Shown here: piece by piece, positions 34,885-43,866 of the stretch
How the letters are laid out: every line of letters begins with the position of its first letter
Position numbering within the stretch: position 1 is the first letter of the stretch
DNA from: Gammaproteobacteria bacterium
GTDB taxonomy: Bacteria > Pseudomonadota > Gammaproteobacteria > SZUA-140
Assembly: GCA_016716465.1 (NCBI GenBank)
Contig: JADJWH010000001.1
Location: 992,001 to 1,056,000, forward strand
Direction of reading: 5' to 3'
Length of the DNA stretch: 64,000 bases
Notes under the pieces: generated by a model
Database searches by the model: none
Seen by the model: only the letters and a program-made list of their open reading frames with translations
What the model was told of the DNA's origin: nothing
Made by a program: the position numbers and the translations under genes

Positions 34885-35510
34885 GACGTGGAACCCGCCT
34901 CCATGGACCGCTCGCCGTGGAGGATCTCCACCATCTTGAGCGCCTGCTGCTCCATGTAGACCACGAGTTCGTCGACCCGCCCGCGGAAAAAGCGGTAGAA
35001 CATGATGCTCGGGATCGCCACCGAGAGGCCCGCGACCGTGGTGATCAGCGCCTCGGCGATACCGCCCGCCAGCACCGCCTGGTTGCCGAGCCCGGCGACG
35101 TTGATGGCGGTGAAGATTCGGATCATGCCGAGCACGGTGCCGAGCAGGCCGAGCAACGGGCTGATCGCGGCGATCGTGCCGAGGGTATTCAGATAACGCT
35201 CCAGCTCCACCACCACATGGCGGCCGGTATCCTCGATGCTTTCCTTCATGATCTGGCGGTCGCGATTCAAATTCATCAGGCCGGCGGCAAGGACCCGCCC
35301 GAGCGGTGAACTCGCGCGCAGTTCCGCGATGTGCGCCGCATCGAGCTCGTCCTTGTTCGCCCAGTGCCAGATCTGGCTGACGAGATTGCCGGGACAGATG
35401 CGCTGCCTGCGCAGTGCCCAGAAGCGCTCGAGCACGATCGCCAGCGCGATCGTCGAGCACAGGATGATCGGCAGCATGACCCAGCCGCCCGCCTTGATCA
35501 CTTCGAACAC
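34881..35510 (-). CDS. exbB: MotA/TolQ/ExbB family proton channel protein
   Basis: A 209-residue protein with three membrane segments: near residues 8-28, then 110-130 (TLGTIAAISPLLGLLGTVLGM, the conserved TolQ-ExbB block) and 150-175 (GIAEALITTVAGLSVAIPS). It partners the following exbD. The gene starts the exbB-exbD-lpxK-Trm112-kdsB series, an order common in gammaproteobacteria. Confidence 0.94.
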   Translation of the reverse strand: MFEVIKAGGWVMLPIILCSTIALAIVLERFWALRRQRICPGNLVSQIWHWANKDELDAAHIAELRASSPLGRVLAAGLMNLNRDRQIMKESIEDTGRHVVVELERYLNTLGTIAAISPLLGLLGTVLGMIRIFTAINVAGLGNQAVLAGGIAEALITTVAGLSVAIPSIMFYRFFRGRVDELVVYMEQQALKMVEILHGERSMEAGSTS

Positions 35511-35607
35511 GGTTTACCTTCCCTGTCAGAGCTGCCTGTGAGGACGAGAAAATGACCGCGCCTATGATACTTGATTCACCTGCACCCGGAAACCGTCCGT
35601 GCCGGCG

Positions 35608-37902
35608 TCAGCGATCGTGCCAGTAACGCAGGAACTCATCCCGGTACGCGGCCGGCGGGGTCATCGCTCCGTCGGCAGGAAAGCGGACCGTCAACGCGCC
35701 GTGCTCGGCGCTGCTGTACAGGCGTGCGCCCGCCTCCCGATACCGCTCCAGCACCGCCGGATGCGGGAATCCCCAGCGATTGCGATATCCGGCCGGGAAC
35801 AGCACATGGCGCGCCCCGACCTGCGCGATGAACTGCGCGGTGGACGAAGTCTTGCTGCCATGGTGTGGCGCGACGAGGACATCCGCGGCGAGGGCGCTTG
35901 GATCGCCCCTCAGCAGCTCCGCCTCGGCCCGCGCCTCGATGTCCCCGGTCAGCAACAGGGCGCCCGAACCGTTGCCGATACGCAGGACACAGGAGGCGTC
36001 GTTGCCGCGACTCCCCTCCCCGCCGCCGGGATGCAGGACCTCGAAGCGGACGCCGTCCCACTCCCAGGACTGTCCACGCCGACAGTGCCCGGCGCGCCAC
36101 CAGGGGATCTGCCCGGGTACGCTCGAAAGTACCCGTCCGACGCTGACTGCCCCGGACAGCGCGGCCGCCCCTCCGATATGGTCGTTGTCGCCGTGCCCGA
36201 TGATCAGCGTATCGATTCGACTCAGGCCATGGAACCGGAGATAGGGCAACACTACGGCGCTGCCGGCGTCGAAGTCGGCGCTGAAACCCGGTCCGGTATC
36301 ATAGACCAGCACATGATTCCGCGTCCGGGCCACTGCGGCGAGCCCCTGCCCGACGTCGAGCAGGGTAAACCAGAATTCACCCGCCGCCGGCCGGGGCGGC
36401 GTGACGAGCAGCGCGGGCAGCAGACCCACGAGACCCAGCCAGCGCCCCGGCAGACCGCGCGGCGCGATCAGCAGACTCACGCCGAGCACCGCCGCGGCGG
36501 TGGCCCATACCGGCGGAGTATGTTGTGTCCACTGTAATGCCTCGCAGGATGACAGGTACTCCAGCAGCGGCCAGAGCCAGGACAGCAGGGTCTCCGCCAG
36601 ACGCAGGACCGGATCCCCGAGCACGGGCGTCAAGGCCTGCAGCACGCAGCCCGCCAGTACAAGCGGGACCACCCCCAGCGTGACCCAGGGGACGGCGACG
36701 AGATTGGCCAGCGGCGAAACCAGCGACACCTGCTGGAACATCACCAGCAGCAAGGGTGCCAGCGCCACGGCGACCAGCACGTGCAGGCGGCCGACGCGCC
36801 GCCACCAGGTCTCGCGTCCCGCGCGCCGGTTCATGCCGAACAGGATCGCCGCCACGGCGCCGAAGGACAGCCAGAAGCCGCTATTCATGACCGCCAGCGG
36901 GTCGTACAACAGCACGCACAGCAGGGCCGTCATCAGCGTGTGTCCCGCGGCCTGCTGTCGCCGGCGCAGCACGGCCACCACTACCACCCCGATCATGATG
37001 ACCGTCCGCTGGGTAGGGATGGAAAAACCCGCGAGCGCGGCATAGGCCAGCGCGGCCATCAGGGCGGCGACCGCGGCGGCCTGTTGCGCCGGAAAATAGA
37101 GCGGGAGTGTCCCCAGCCGGGCCCACACGCGGCGGACGGCGAACAGGGCCAGGCCGGCGACCATCCCCACATGCAGACCGGAGATCGCGACCAGATGGCT
37201 GGTGCCGGTACGGCGGAACACGTCCCATTGCGCCCGGGTGATGCCCTGGCGTTCACCGATCGCGAGCGCACTGATGACGCCGCCCAGATCACGCCCGGCG
37301 AGCGCCGCTTCCAGACGCTCGAACAGGTTCTGGCGCAGGCGCTGCAGGGAATGGCCGGCGCTTGCCGGGGCCAGGCGGCGATTGGCTTCCGCCGGCCGTA
37401 CGTAGCCGGTGGCACGGATCCGGTTCTGGTACAGCCAGCCTTCGAAATCGAAGCCCCCCGGGTTATGAAAACCGTGCGGACGCTTCATCCGCAGCCGCAG
37501 GTTCCAGCGCTCGCCCGCGCGCAAGGCCGGGGCATCGTTGTACCAGCTGAGCCGGACACGCCCCGGAGGGGACTGTTCGATCCCGCCCGTGCTCATCTGT
37601 TCGATCAGGAACTGGAAGCGTGTCGACCGCCCCACCCGTTCGGGGAGGCCGACGACGACCCCTTCCGCCACCACGTCATGGCCTTCCAGCTCGGGAGCAA
37701 GGCCGGTGGCCAGGATGTGCTGCGCGCACAACAGGGCCCAAAGGAACCCCGCCGCGCAGGCGGCGGGCAGGCGCAGCGGGGAGAAACGGAATGCCAGCAG
37801 CGCCACGGGAACCAGCGCCAGCGCCCAGGCCGCCGATGGCAATTCCGGCATGCCCTGCAGGGCCAGCACGCCGAGCAGAAATGAGGTCGATCCCTGACCC
37901 AT
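35608..37902 (-). CDS. comEC: ComEC/Rec2 DNA internalisation protein
   Basis: A 764-residue competence channel thought to carry single-stranded DNA across the inner membrane. Order: N-terminal DUF4131 domain, the multi-TM competence domain (SHLVAISGLHVGMVAGL near 225; GFSIPTQRT near 290), and a C-terminal metallo-beta-lactamase-like domain with IIGHGDNDHIGGAAAL near 565 and VAPHHGSKTSS near 675. The metal-ligand pattern is intact. With comFB in the window it supports possible natural transformation, though comEC is near-universal. Confidence 0.95.
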   Translation of the reverse strand: MGQGSTSFLLGVLALQGMPELPSAAWALALVPVALLAFRFSPLRLPAACAAGFLWALLCAQHILATGLAPELEGHDVVAEGVVVGLPERVGRSTRFQFLIEQMSTGGIEQSPPGRVRLSWYNDAPALRAGERWNLRLRMKRPHGFHNPGGFDFEGWLYQNRIRATGYVRPAEANRRLAPASAGHSLQRLRQNLFERLEAALAGRDLGGVISALAIGERQGITRAQWDVFRRTGTSHLVAISGLHVGMVAGLALFAVRRVWARLGTLPLYFPAQQAAAVAALMAALAYAALAGFSIPTQRTVIMIGVVVVAVLRRRQQAAGHTLMTALLCVLLYDPLAVMNSGFWLSFGAVAAILFGMNRRAGRETWWRRVGRLHVLVAVALAPLLLVMFQQVSLVSPLANLVAVPWVTLGVVPLVLAGCVLQALTPVLGDPVLRLAETLLSWLWPLLEYLSSCEALQWTQHTPPVWATAAAVLGVSLLIAPRGLPGRWLGLVGLLPALLVTPPRPAAGEFWFTLLDVGQGLAAVARTRNHVLVYDTGPGFSADFDAGSAVVLPYLRFHGLSRIDTLIIGHGDNDHIGGAAALSGAVSVGRVLSSVPGQIPWWRAGHCRRGQSWEWDGVRFEVLHPGGGEGSRGNDASCVLRIGNGSGALLLTGDIEARAEAELLRGDPSALAADVLVAPHHGSKTSSTAQFIAQVGARHVLFPAGYRNRWGFPHPAVLERYREAGARLYSSAEHGALTVRFPADGAMTPPAAYRDEFLRYWHDR

Positions 37903-37924
37903 ACTTCTGTCCCTGTGCAGGATT

Positions 37925-38497
37925 ATGGATAATGTCCGTCTGCGGAGACTCTATCCCATACTTCCCATGCCGAAAAGACTGCTGAAGCGTTTGCTGCCCG
38001 AGCACCACGTCATCAAGGAGCACAAGCACCTGCGCTTTTTCGGCGCCCTGTTGCATGACCCCAACCTGTGGCACATGAACCGGCGCTCCGTGGCGGGAGC
38101 GTTTTCCGTCGGATTGTTCGTCGCCTTCATCCCGGTGCCGTTCCAGATGGCGATCGCCGCAGCGATCGCCATCGCCGCGCGTGTCAACCTGCCGATCGCC
38201 GCTTCCCTGGTCTGGATCACCAATCCCGTCACCATGCCGCCGCTTTTGTACTTCTGTTACAAGATCGGCGCCTGGCTGCTGCAGGAACCGGCGCGCCAGA
38301 TCCACTTTGAACCGACATTGAACTGGCTCACGACGGAGCTGTCATCCATATGGCAGCCCTTCCTGCTCGGCTGCCTGATCGTCGCGACGGTCAGCGCGAT
38401 CGCGGGCAACCTCGTGATCCGCGGGCTCTGGCGCCTGCAGGTGGTCAGAAGCTGGGAGGCGCGCAAGCAACGTCGCGGCAAACAAGTGACGCCCTGA
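37925..38497 (+). CDS. DUF2062 domain membrane protein
   Basis: A 190-residue protein with three or four membrane segments; the family block RRSVAGAFSVGLFVAFIPVPFQM and WITNPVTMPPLLYFCYKIG identify DUF2062. Start is ATG 37925 (AGGA just upstream) or ATG 37967 (MPKRLLKRLLPEH, the usual family start). It commonly neighbours comEC and lolCD; function unknown. Confidence 0.85.
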   Translation: MDNVRLRRLYPILPMPKRLLKRLLPEHHVIKEHKHLRFFGALLHDPNLWHMNRRSVAGAFSVGLFVAFIPVPFQMAIAAAIAIAARVNLPIAASLVWITNPVTMPPLLYFCYKIGAWLLQEPARQIHFEPTLNWLTTELSSIWQPFLLGCLIVATVSAIAGNLVIRGLWRLQVVRSWEARKQRRGKQVTP

Positions 38498-38518
38498 CGC
38501 GGGCAGGGATGAGGAGAC

Positions 38519-39241
38519 TCAGGCGCCCGCCGGCTCGACGGCCGGATCGTCCACCGCCGCGGCGGGCGTCAGTCGGCCCGCCTCCAGCAACAGCACCCGG
38601 TCCACCTGCCGCGCCAGCGCGCGCTCATGGGTTACGATCACGAAACTGGTATTGAGCTCCCGGTTCAACTCGAGCATGAGGCGATAGGTCTCGCGCGCGT
38701 TGCGGAAATCGAGATTGCCGGTCGGCTCATCCGCCAGCACACAGCGCGGGCGTGTCACCAGTGCGCGCGCCACCGCGGCGCGCTGGCGTTCACCGCCGGA
38801 CAGCTCACCGGGCTTGTGCGCGAGCCGCGCCTTCAGGCCGACGCGCTCGAGCATGGCGGCGGCCAGTTCGCGCGAACGCGCCGGGCTTTCACCGCGGATC
38901 AGCAGCGGCATCGCCACGTTTTCCAGCGCGGTGAATTCCGGCAGCAGGTGATGGAACTGATAGATGAAACCCAGCATCGCGTTGCGCAGGCGGCCGCGCG
39001 CCACCGGACCGAGCCCGGACAGGCGCTGATCGCCCAGCCAGACCTCTCCGCGTGTCGGTGCGTCGAGTCCTCCCAGCAGGTGGAGCAAGGTGCTCTTGCC
39101 GGCGCCCGAGCTGCCCATGATCGCGACACGCTCTCCGGCGGCGACCGCCAGCGTGATATCGGCGAGCACCTCGACGGCGACAGGGCCCTCGGTGTAGGTC
39201 TTCGCCAGGCGCTCGCAGCGCAGGATCGCGCCTTCACTCAT
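38519..39241 (-). CDS. lolD: Lipoprotein-releasing ABC transporter ATPase
   Basis: A 240-residue ATPase powering release of outer-membrane lipoproteins from the inner membrane. Walker A GSSGAGKST near residue 43, signature LSGGERQRAAVARAL near 148, Walker B CVLADEPTGNLD near 168, and the LolD-type region MLGFIYQFHHLLPEFTALENVAMPL. Overlaps the end of lolC by 8 nt. Confidence 0.94.
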   Translation of the reverse strand: MSEGAILRCERLAKTYTEGPVAVEVLADITLAVAAGERVAIMGSSGAGKSTLLHLLGGLDAPTRGEVWLGDQRLSGLGPVARGRLRNAMLGFIYQFHHLLPEFTALENVAMPLLIRGESPARSRELAAAMLERVGLKARLAHKPGELSGGERQRAAVARALVTRPRCVLADEPTGNLDFRNARETYRLMLELNRELNTSFVIVTHERALARQVDRVLLLEAGRLTPAAAVDDPAVEPAGA

Positions 39242-40480
39242 AGCGCAGGGCCTCGGCCGGCTGTACGCGCGCGGCGCGCCAGGCCGGATACAGGGTGGCG
39301 AGCAAGCACAGCACCAGGGCGATGCCGCCGATGCTGAAGACGTCGCTCCAGCGCATGTCGGATGGCAGATCGCTGATGTAGTAGACGTCAGGGGCGAGGA
39401 ACTGTACGTGGAACAGGCGCTCGATGGCCGGCACCAGCGTCTCGATGTTGAGCGCGAGCGCGACGCCGCCGGCCAGCCCGATCAGGGTCCCGATCACGCC
39501 CACCACGCTGCCCTGCACGATGAAGATCGCCATGATGCTGCCCGGACTCGAGCCCAGGGTGCGCAGGATGGCGATGTCGCTGCGCTTGTCGGTCACCATC
39601 ATCACCAGCGTCGACACCAGATTGAACGCCGCCACCGCCACGATCAGAAAGAGGATGACGAACATCACGGTCTTCTCCATCCTCACGGCGCGGAAAAAGT
39701 TGCTGTGCTGCCGGGTCCAGTCGATGACGCGGAACTCCACCGGCAGGGTGGCCTCGAGGCTGCGGCTCAGCGCCGGCGCCCTGAACATGTCGTCGAGCTT
39801 GAGATGGAGTCCGCTGACGCTGTCGCCGAGGCGGTACAGCGTCGCCGCGTCATCGAGCTGCATCAGCGCCAGCGCACTGTCGTATTCGTACATGCCGACA
39901 CTGAAGATGCCGACCACCGTGAAACGTTTGAGACGCGGCAGAAACCCGCCGGGGTGACGCTGGCCTGCGGCGTGATCACGATCACCTGATCGCCCAGGGT
40001 CGCGCCCAAGGTATAGGCCAGATCCTGCCCCAGCACGATGCCGTAGGAACCTGGCGTCAGGGCATCCAGGCTGCCCGCCACGATCTTGTGCGGCAACTCG
40101 GACACCTCGGATTCTTCCGCGGGCAGAATGCCCTGCAGTATGGCGCCGGCGACGCGGTCACCGTGGCTGATCATACCCTCCGCGTGCACGAAGGGCGCGA
40201 CGCCGGTCACGCCGGGATAGGTCTCGAGCTTCTGCCGCAGCCCCTCCCAACCACGCACGCCTCCTGCGTCGCTCTGTACGGTGGCGTGCGATACCACGCC
40301 CAGGATGCGCAGTCGCAGCTCCTTTTCGAAACCGTTCATTACCGACAGCACGGTGATCAGCGCGGTGACGCCGAGCGCGATGCCGAGCATCGAGATGAGC
40401 GAGATGAAAGAGATGAAATGGTTGCGGCGTTTGGCGCGCGTGTAGCGCAGGCCGATGAAGACTTCCAAGGGTCTGAACAT
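39234..40480 (-). pseudogene. lolC: Lipoprotein-releasing permease LolC/LolE, frameshifted
   Basis: The first part (MFRPLEVFIGLRYTRAKRRNHFISFIS…) and the second (TVVGIFSVGMYEYDSALALMQL… to AEALRYE) are clean LolC/E sequence in different frames. The switch is near 39944-39947, where minus-strand GCGGGTTTCTG lacks one base, probably a G; repair gives TPAGFLPRLKRF and about 415 residues, the normal family length. LolCDE is essential in E. coli, so a true null mutation would be surprising unless a second LolC/E copy exists; a homopolymer sequencing error is a good alternative. Confidence 0.85.
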
Positions 40481-40530
40481 GACTGTGCATTAAACCACAA
40501 ATCGGCGCGGGCGGGCCATCGCGCGTGGAG

Positions 40531-41229
40531 TCATCGCCGACCGGGGCAGACGGCCGCCAGGCAGCAGTCCTGGCACAGCGGCCGTACGCGGCAGGAGCGT
40601 TTCGCATGGGCAACGATGAGGGCGTGATATTCGTTGTAGAGGGGAACACAATTCCGTTTCCAGGCCGCCCTGCCGGCGCCGCGCGCCCGGGCGAGTTCAC
40701 GCGTAATCCCCTGCTCGATTGCCGCGCGCAGAGACTCGTAGCCGACGTCCGCCTCGCACATCCCGAGCCGGGAGAACAGGCGGCGTGTGTAGGCGTCGAT
40801 CACGAACACCGGACGATTAAAGGCGTAGAGCAGGATGTCATCCGCCGTCTCGGGACCGATGCCGTTTACAGAGAGCAGGCCGTGCCGCAGCGCTCCGGTA
40901 TCGCGCCGGGCCAATGCGACGTAACCGCCCTCCCCGAGGTACCAGTGGCAGAAATTGCGCAGCCGCTTCGCCTTGACGTTGAAATACCCGGCCGGACGGA
41001 TCCAGCCGGCCACGGTCGACGCCCCCGCCGAGAGCAGTCGTTGCGGATCGAGGGCGTCATTCTCTTTCAGGGCGGCGATCGCGCGCTCGACGTTCGACCA
41101 GGCGGTGTTCTGGGTCAGAACCGCGCCGACCATCACCTCGAACACCGTCTCACCTGGCCACCAGCGCTGGGGACCGTAGGCGATGAACAGGCGGTCGAAG
41201 AAGTTCAGGAAAGCTGCACTGCCTGCCAT
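40531..41229 (-). CDS. HhH-GPD base-excision DNA glycosylase with FeS cluster (EndoIII/MagIII-like)
   Basis: A 232-residue glycosylase. The helix-hairpin-helix is LLSVNGIGPETADDILLYAF near residue 123, and the catalytic Asp is in VIDAYT about 18 residues on. The lysine that endonuclease III uses as nucleophile is Glu here (GPETAD), so it should be a monofunctional glycosylase, as in MagIII-like enzymes. Four cysteines near the C-terminus fit a 4Fe-4S loop (C-x5-C-x2-C-x5-C). ATG 41229 or TTG 41256. Confidence 0.85.
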   Translation of the reverse strand: MAGSAAFLNFFDRLFIAYGPQRWWPGETVFEVMVGAVLTQNTAWSNVERAIAALKENDALDPQRLLSAGASTVAGWIRPAGYFNVKAKRLRNFCHWYLGEGGYVALARRDTGALRHGLLSVNGIGPETADDILLYAFNRPVFVIDAYTRRLFSRLGMCEADVGYESLRAAIEQGITRELARARGAGRAAWKRNCVPLYNEYHALIVAHAKRSCRVRPLCQDCCLAAVCPGRR

Positions 41230-41251
41230 GAGGGTGGATTCAGGGCTACGC

Positions 41252-41359
41252 GCCAAGGGCCAAGGACTGGCTAAAAAACAACCTTTGCATGCTACTACGC
41301 TATCCGGGAGTTGTATCTTTAGACTTGGTCCGTGGTCCTTTTCTGTTCCTAGTCCTGTT
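41252..41359. repeat. Inverted heptanucleotide repeat element at the rluB 3' end
   Basis: Left arm 41252-41274 contains GCCAAGG, GCCAAGG, ACTGGCT (period 7). The right arm 41321-41359 contains ACTTGGT, CCGTGGT, CCTTTTC and later CCTAGTCCTG. An AT-rich core with an ACAAC/GTTGT pair lies between. It is related to the 26051 element: both right arms are preceded by ATCTT(T/C) and lead into ACTT(A/G)GTCC. The element codes the last ~20 residues of RluB and its stop. Confidence 0.65.
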
Positions 41360-42196
41360 CTGAAACTGTTTCTTCGCCGCCTGCTGATACGCTCCCCGGC
41401 GCGGCTGACCCCGGCGCCGCGGCTCCCGGGCGCTTTCCACCGTCGCCTTCGCCCCGGCCTCCATCCCGGCGAAGCGCAGCAGCTCGGCGACGGCGGACGT
41501 TTCCATTTCCTCGTAGTGGCCGCGGCGCAAGCGGCGCGGCAGCGTGATGGGGCCGAAACGGACGCGTTTGAGCCGGCTTACCTTGACACCCTGGGATTCC
41601 CACAGCCGCCGCACTTCGCGGTTGCGGCCTTCCTTGAGCACGACGCCGAACCAGCGGTTGGCGCCCTCGCCGCCGCCGATCTCGTAGATCTGGTCGAACG
41701 CCGCCTCGCCGTCCTCCAGCATGACGCCCGTGCGAAGTCGGGTCAGTGCCGCGGTATCCACCTCGCCCAGCACCCGCACGACATATTCACGCTCGACACC
41801 CAGCGCGGGATGCATCAGGCGGTTGGCCAGTTCGCCGTTCGTGACCAGCAGGATGAGTCCGGCGGTATTGATGTCGAGGCGCCCCACGCTCACCCAGCGC
41901 GCGTTCTTGATGCGCGGAAGACGATCGAAGATGGTGGGACGACCCTCCGGGTCGGCGCGCGTGCAGATCTCGCCCTCGGGCTTGTAATACACCAGGACCC
42001 GGCTGGCGGCAGGCGCGCCTTCATAGGTGAAGGCCTGCCGGCCGTCCACGCTGACGATGTCGCCGGGCGTGAGCGTGGCCCCGGTCTGCGCCGGCCTGCG
42101 GTTGATCTCGATGCGCCCGGCGCGGATCCACTCCTCGATCTCGCGACGCGAGCCGTAGCCGAGACGCGCCAGCGCCTTGTGCACACGCTCGCTCAT
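41300..42196 (-). CDS. rluB: 23S rRNA pseudouridine(2605) synthase
   Basis: A 298-residue enzyme modifying helix 93 of 23S rRNA. An S4-like domain (VHKALARLGYGSRREIEEWI) precedes the catalytic core with GRLDINTAGLILLVTNGELANRLMHP (Asp in GRLD) and KEGRNREVRRLWES. The C-terminal ~60 residues are basic and low-complexity; the last ~20 (NRTRNRKGPRTKSKDTTPG) are read from the heptad repeat element and are not conserved in the family. Confidence 0.93.
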   Translation of the reverse strand: MSERVHKALARLGYGSRREIEEWIRAGRIEINRRPAQTGATLTPGDIVSVDGRQAFTYEGAPAASRVLVYYKPEGEICTRADPEGRPTIFDRLPRIKNARWVSVGRLDINTAGLILLVTNGELANRLMHPALGVEREYVVRVLGEVDTAALTRLRTGVMLEDGEAAFDQIYEIGGGEGANRWFGVVLKEGRNREVRRLWESQGVKVSRLKRVRFGPITLPRRLRRGHYEEMETSAVAELLRFAGMEAGAKATVESAREPRRRGQPRRGAYQQAAKKQFQNRTRNRKGPRTKSKDTTPG

Positions 42197-42325
42197 CAGA
42201 CACTCCCGCGCCTGTCATGATGGCAGGCGCGAAGACGGGGCACCGGATCGGTTGCGGACGCAAGAGGACTCACGAAAATTACGGGCACGCGGGCGGACAC
42301 GGTCGCGACCGCCATGATACGGTGA

Positions 42326-43045
42326 TCAGTTGAGGGCGTCGGCGGTTTCCCGCGCCTCGACCTCGTCGTCGGCCGCGTCCTCGGGATCCGCGTCGTTGAC
42401 CGCCGGCTGGCGCGCGGCATCCATGGAGTAGACCTCGCCCGGTTCCGAGGCGGGGGCAGCCGCCGCCGCTCCGATGGCAGCGGCCGCCAGATCCAGCTCT
42501 TTCTGCAGATGGTCGATCGGCTTGATGTCGGCCAGCGCCGGCAGTTCGCTCAGGCTCTGGAGATTGAAATAGTCGAGGAACTTGCGTGTCGTGCCGTACA
42601 GCGCCGGCTTGCCCGGCACGTCGCGGTGACCGACCACGCGTATCCATTCACGCTCGAGCAGGGTCTTGATGATGTGCGTGCTGACGCTGACGCCGCGGAT
42701 CTCCTCGATGCCCGCCCGGGTGATCGGCTGGCGGTAGACGATCAGCGCCAGTGTTTCGAGCAGGGCGCGCGAGTAGCGCGGCGCGCGCTCCTCGGCGAGC
42801 CGCCCGACCCAGGGGGCATATTCCTGGCGCACCTGCAACCGATAGCCGCTGCTGACCTGCTTCAGCTCGAGCGTGCGTCCGGCCCACTCCGCCGCGATCG
42901 CGTCGAGGGCGCCATGGAGTTCCTCCGGCGCCGGGCGGTTGTCCTCGTCGAACAGGTCGCCCAGCCGCTCCAGGGTCAGCGGCTGATCGGCGCACAGCAG
43001 TGCGGCCTCGATGATGTCCTTAATGGGCGGTGGATTCGTTGACAT
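42326..43045 (-). CDS. scpB: Segregation and condensation protein B
   Basis: A 239-residue kleisin-associated winged-helix protein that, with ScpA and SMC, helps chromosome condensation. IIEAALLCADQPLTLERLGDLF at the start and the core ALLETLALIVYRQPITRAGIEEIRGV, then WIRVVGHRDVPGKPALYGTT, are diagnostic. The C-terminal 40 residues are Ala/Asp/Glu-rich. Overlaps scpA by 26 nt. Confidence 0.95.
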   Translation of the reverse strand: MSTNPPPIKDIIEAALLCADQPLTLERLGDLFDEDNRPAPEELHGALDAIAAEWAGRTLELKQVSSGYRLQVRQEYAPWVGRLAEERAPRYSRALLETLALIVYRQPITRAGIEEIRGVSVSTHIIKTLLEREWIRVVGHRDVPGKPALYGTTRKFLDYFNLQSLSELPALADIKPIDHLQKELDLAAAAIGAAAAAPASEPGEVYSMDAARQPAVNDADPEDAADDEVEARETADALN

Positions 43046-43862
43046 GCTGGGGTGCCTTCACATAAATCGGCCCGAAGGCCTCGGTTTGGATCAGTTCGAG
43101 CAGCGACTCGCGGATCAGCTCGAGGATGGCGAGCAGGGTCACCACCACGCCGCGCCGCCCCTCCTCCGGGGTAAACAGCGAGGCGAACTCGACGAACTGC
43201 TCCGCGTTCACGTTCTCCAGAATGATCGACATCCGCTCGCGCACGGAGAGCGGTTCCAGGACGATCTGATGGTGGCTGAACATCTCGGCGCGCGCCATCA
43301 CCTCCTGGAAGGTCAGCAGGATGTCGCGCAGTTCCACCCGTGGCGGCAGCTTGACCACCTTGGCCTCGGGAACCTCCGCCGCGACCGGGAACACCTCGCG
43401 GTCGACGCGCGGCAGCGCGTCCAGATCGGCGGCGGCCTGCTTGAAACGCTCGTACTCCTGCAGCCGGCGCACCAGTTCGGCGCGCGGATCCTCCTCGTCC
43501 TCCATCTCGGCCGGGCGCGGCAGCAGCATGCGCGACTTGATCTCGGCCAGCATGGCCGCCATCAGCAGGTACTCGGCCGCCAGTTCGAAGCGCATCTCGC
43601 GCATCAGGTCGATGTATTCCATGTACTGCCGCGTGATCTCGGCAATCGGAATGTCGAGGATGTCGAGGTTGTGACGCTTGATCAGGTACAGCAGCAGATC
43701 GAGCGGTCCCTCGAAGGCCTCGAGGAATACCTCCAGCGCATCCGGCGGGATGTAGAGATCACGCGGGGGCTCGGTCACCGCCTTGCCGTGCACCAGCGCA
43801 AAGGGCATCTCCTGCTGCTGCGGACGGGACGACGGGACTTCGCTGGAGGGGTCCTGACTCAT
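43020..43862 (-). CDS. scpA: Segregation and condensation protein A
   Basis: A 280-residue kleisin. EVFLEAFEGPLDLLLYLIKRHNLDILDIPIAEITRQYMEYI (shown here only as its motif GPLDLLLYLI) and EYLLMAAMLAEIKSRMLLP are typical; the C-terminal winged helix binds SMC. ATG 43862 (MSQDPSSEV) is preferred to the longer TTG start. It follows trpS by 4 nt. Confidence 0.94.
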   Translation of the reverse strand: MSQDPSSEVPSSRPQQQEMPFALVHGKAVTEPPRDLYIPPDALEVFLEAFEGPLDLLLYLIKRHNLDILDIPIAEITRQYMEYIDLMREMRFELAAEYLLMAAMLAEIKSRMLLPRPAEMEDEEDPRAELVRRLQEYERFKQAAADLDALPRVDREVFPVAAEVPEAKVVKLPPRVELRDILLTFQEVMARAEMFSHHQIVLEPLSVRERMSIILENVNAEQFVEFASLFTPEEGRRGVVVTLLAILELIRESLLELIQTEAFGPIYVKAPQHVNESTAH

Positions 43863-43866
43863 GGCG

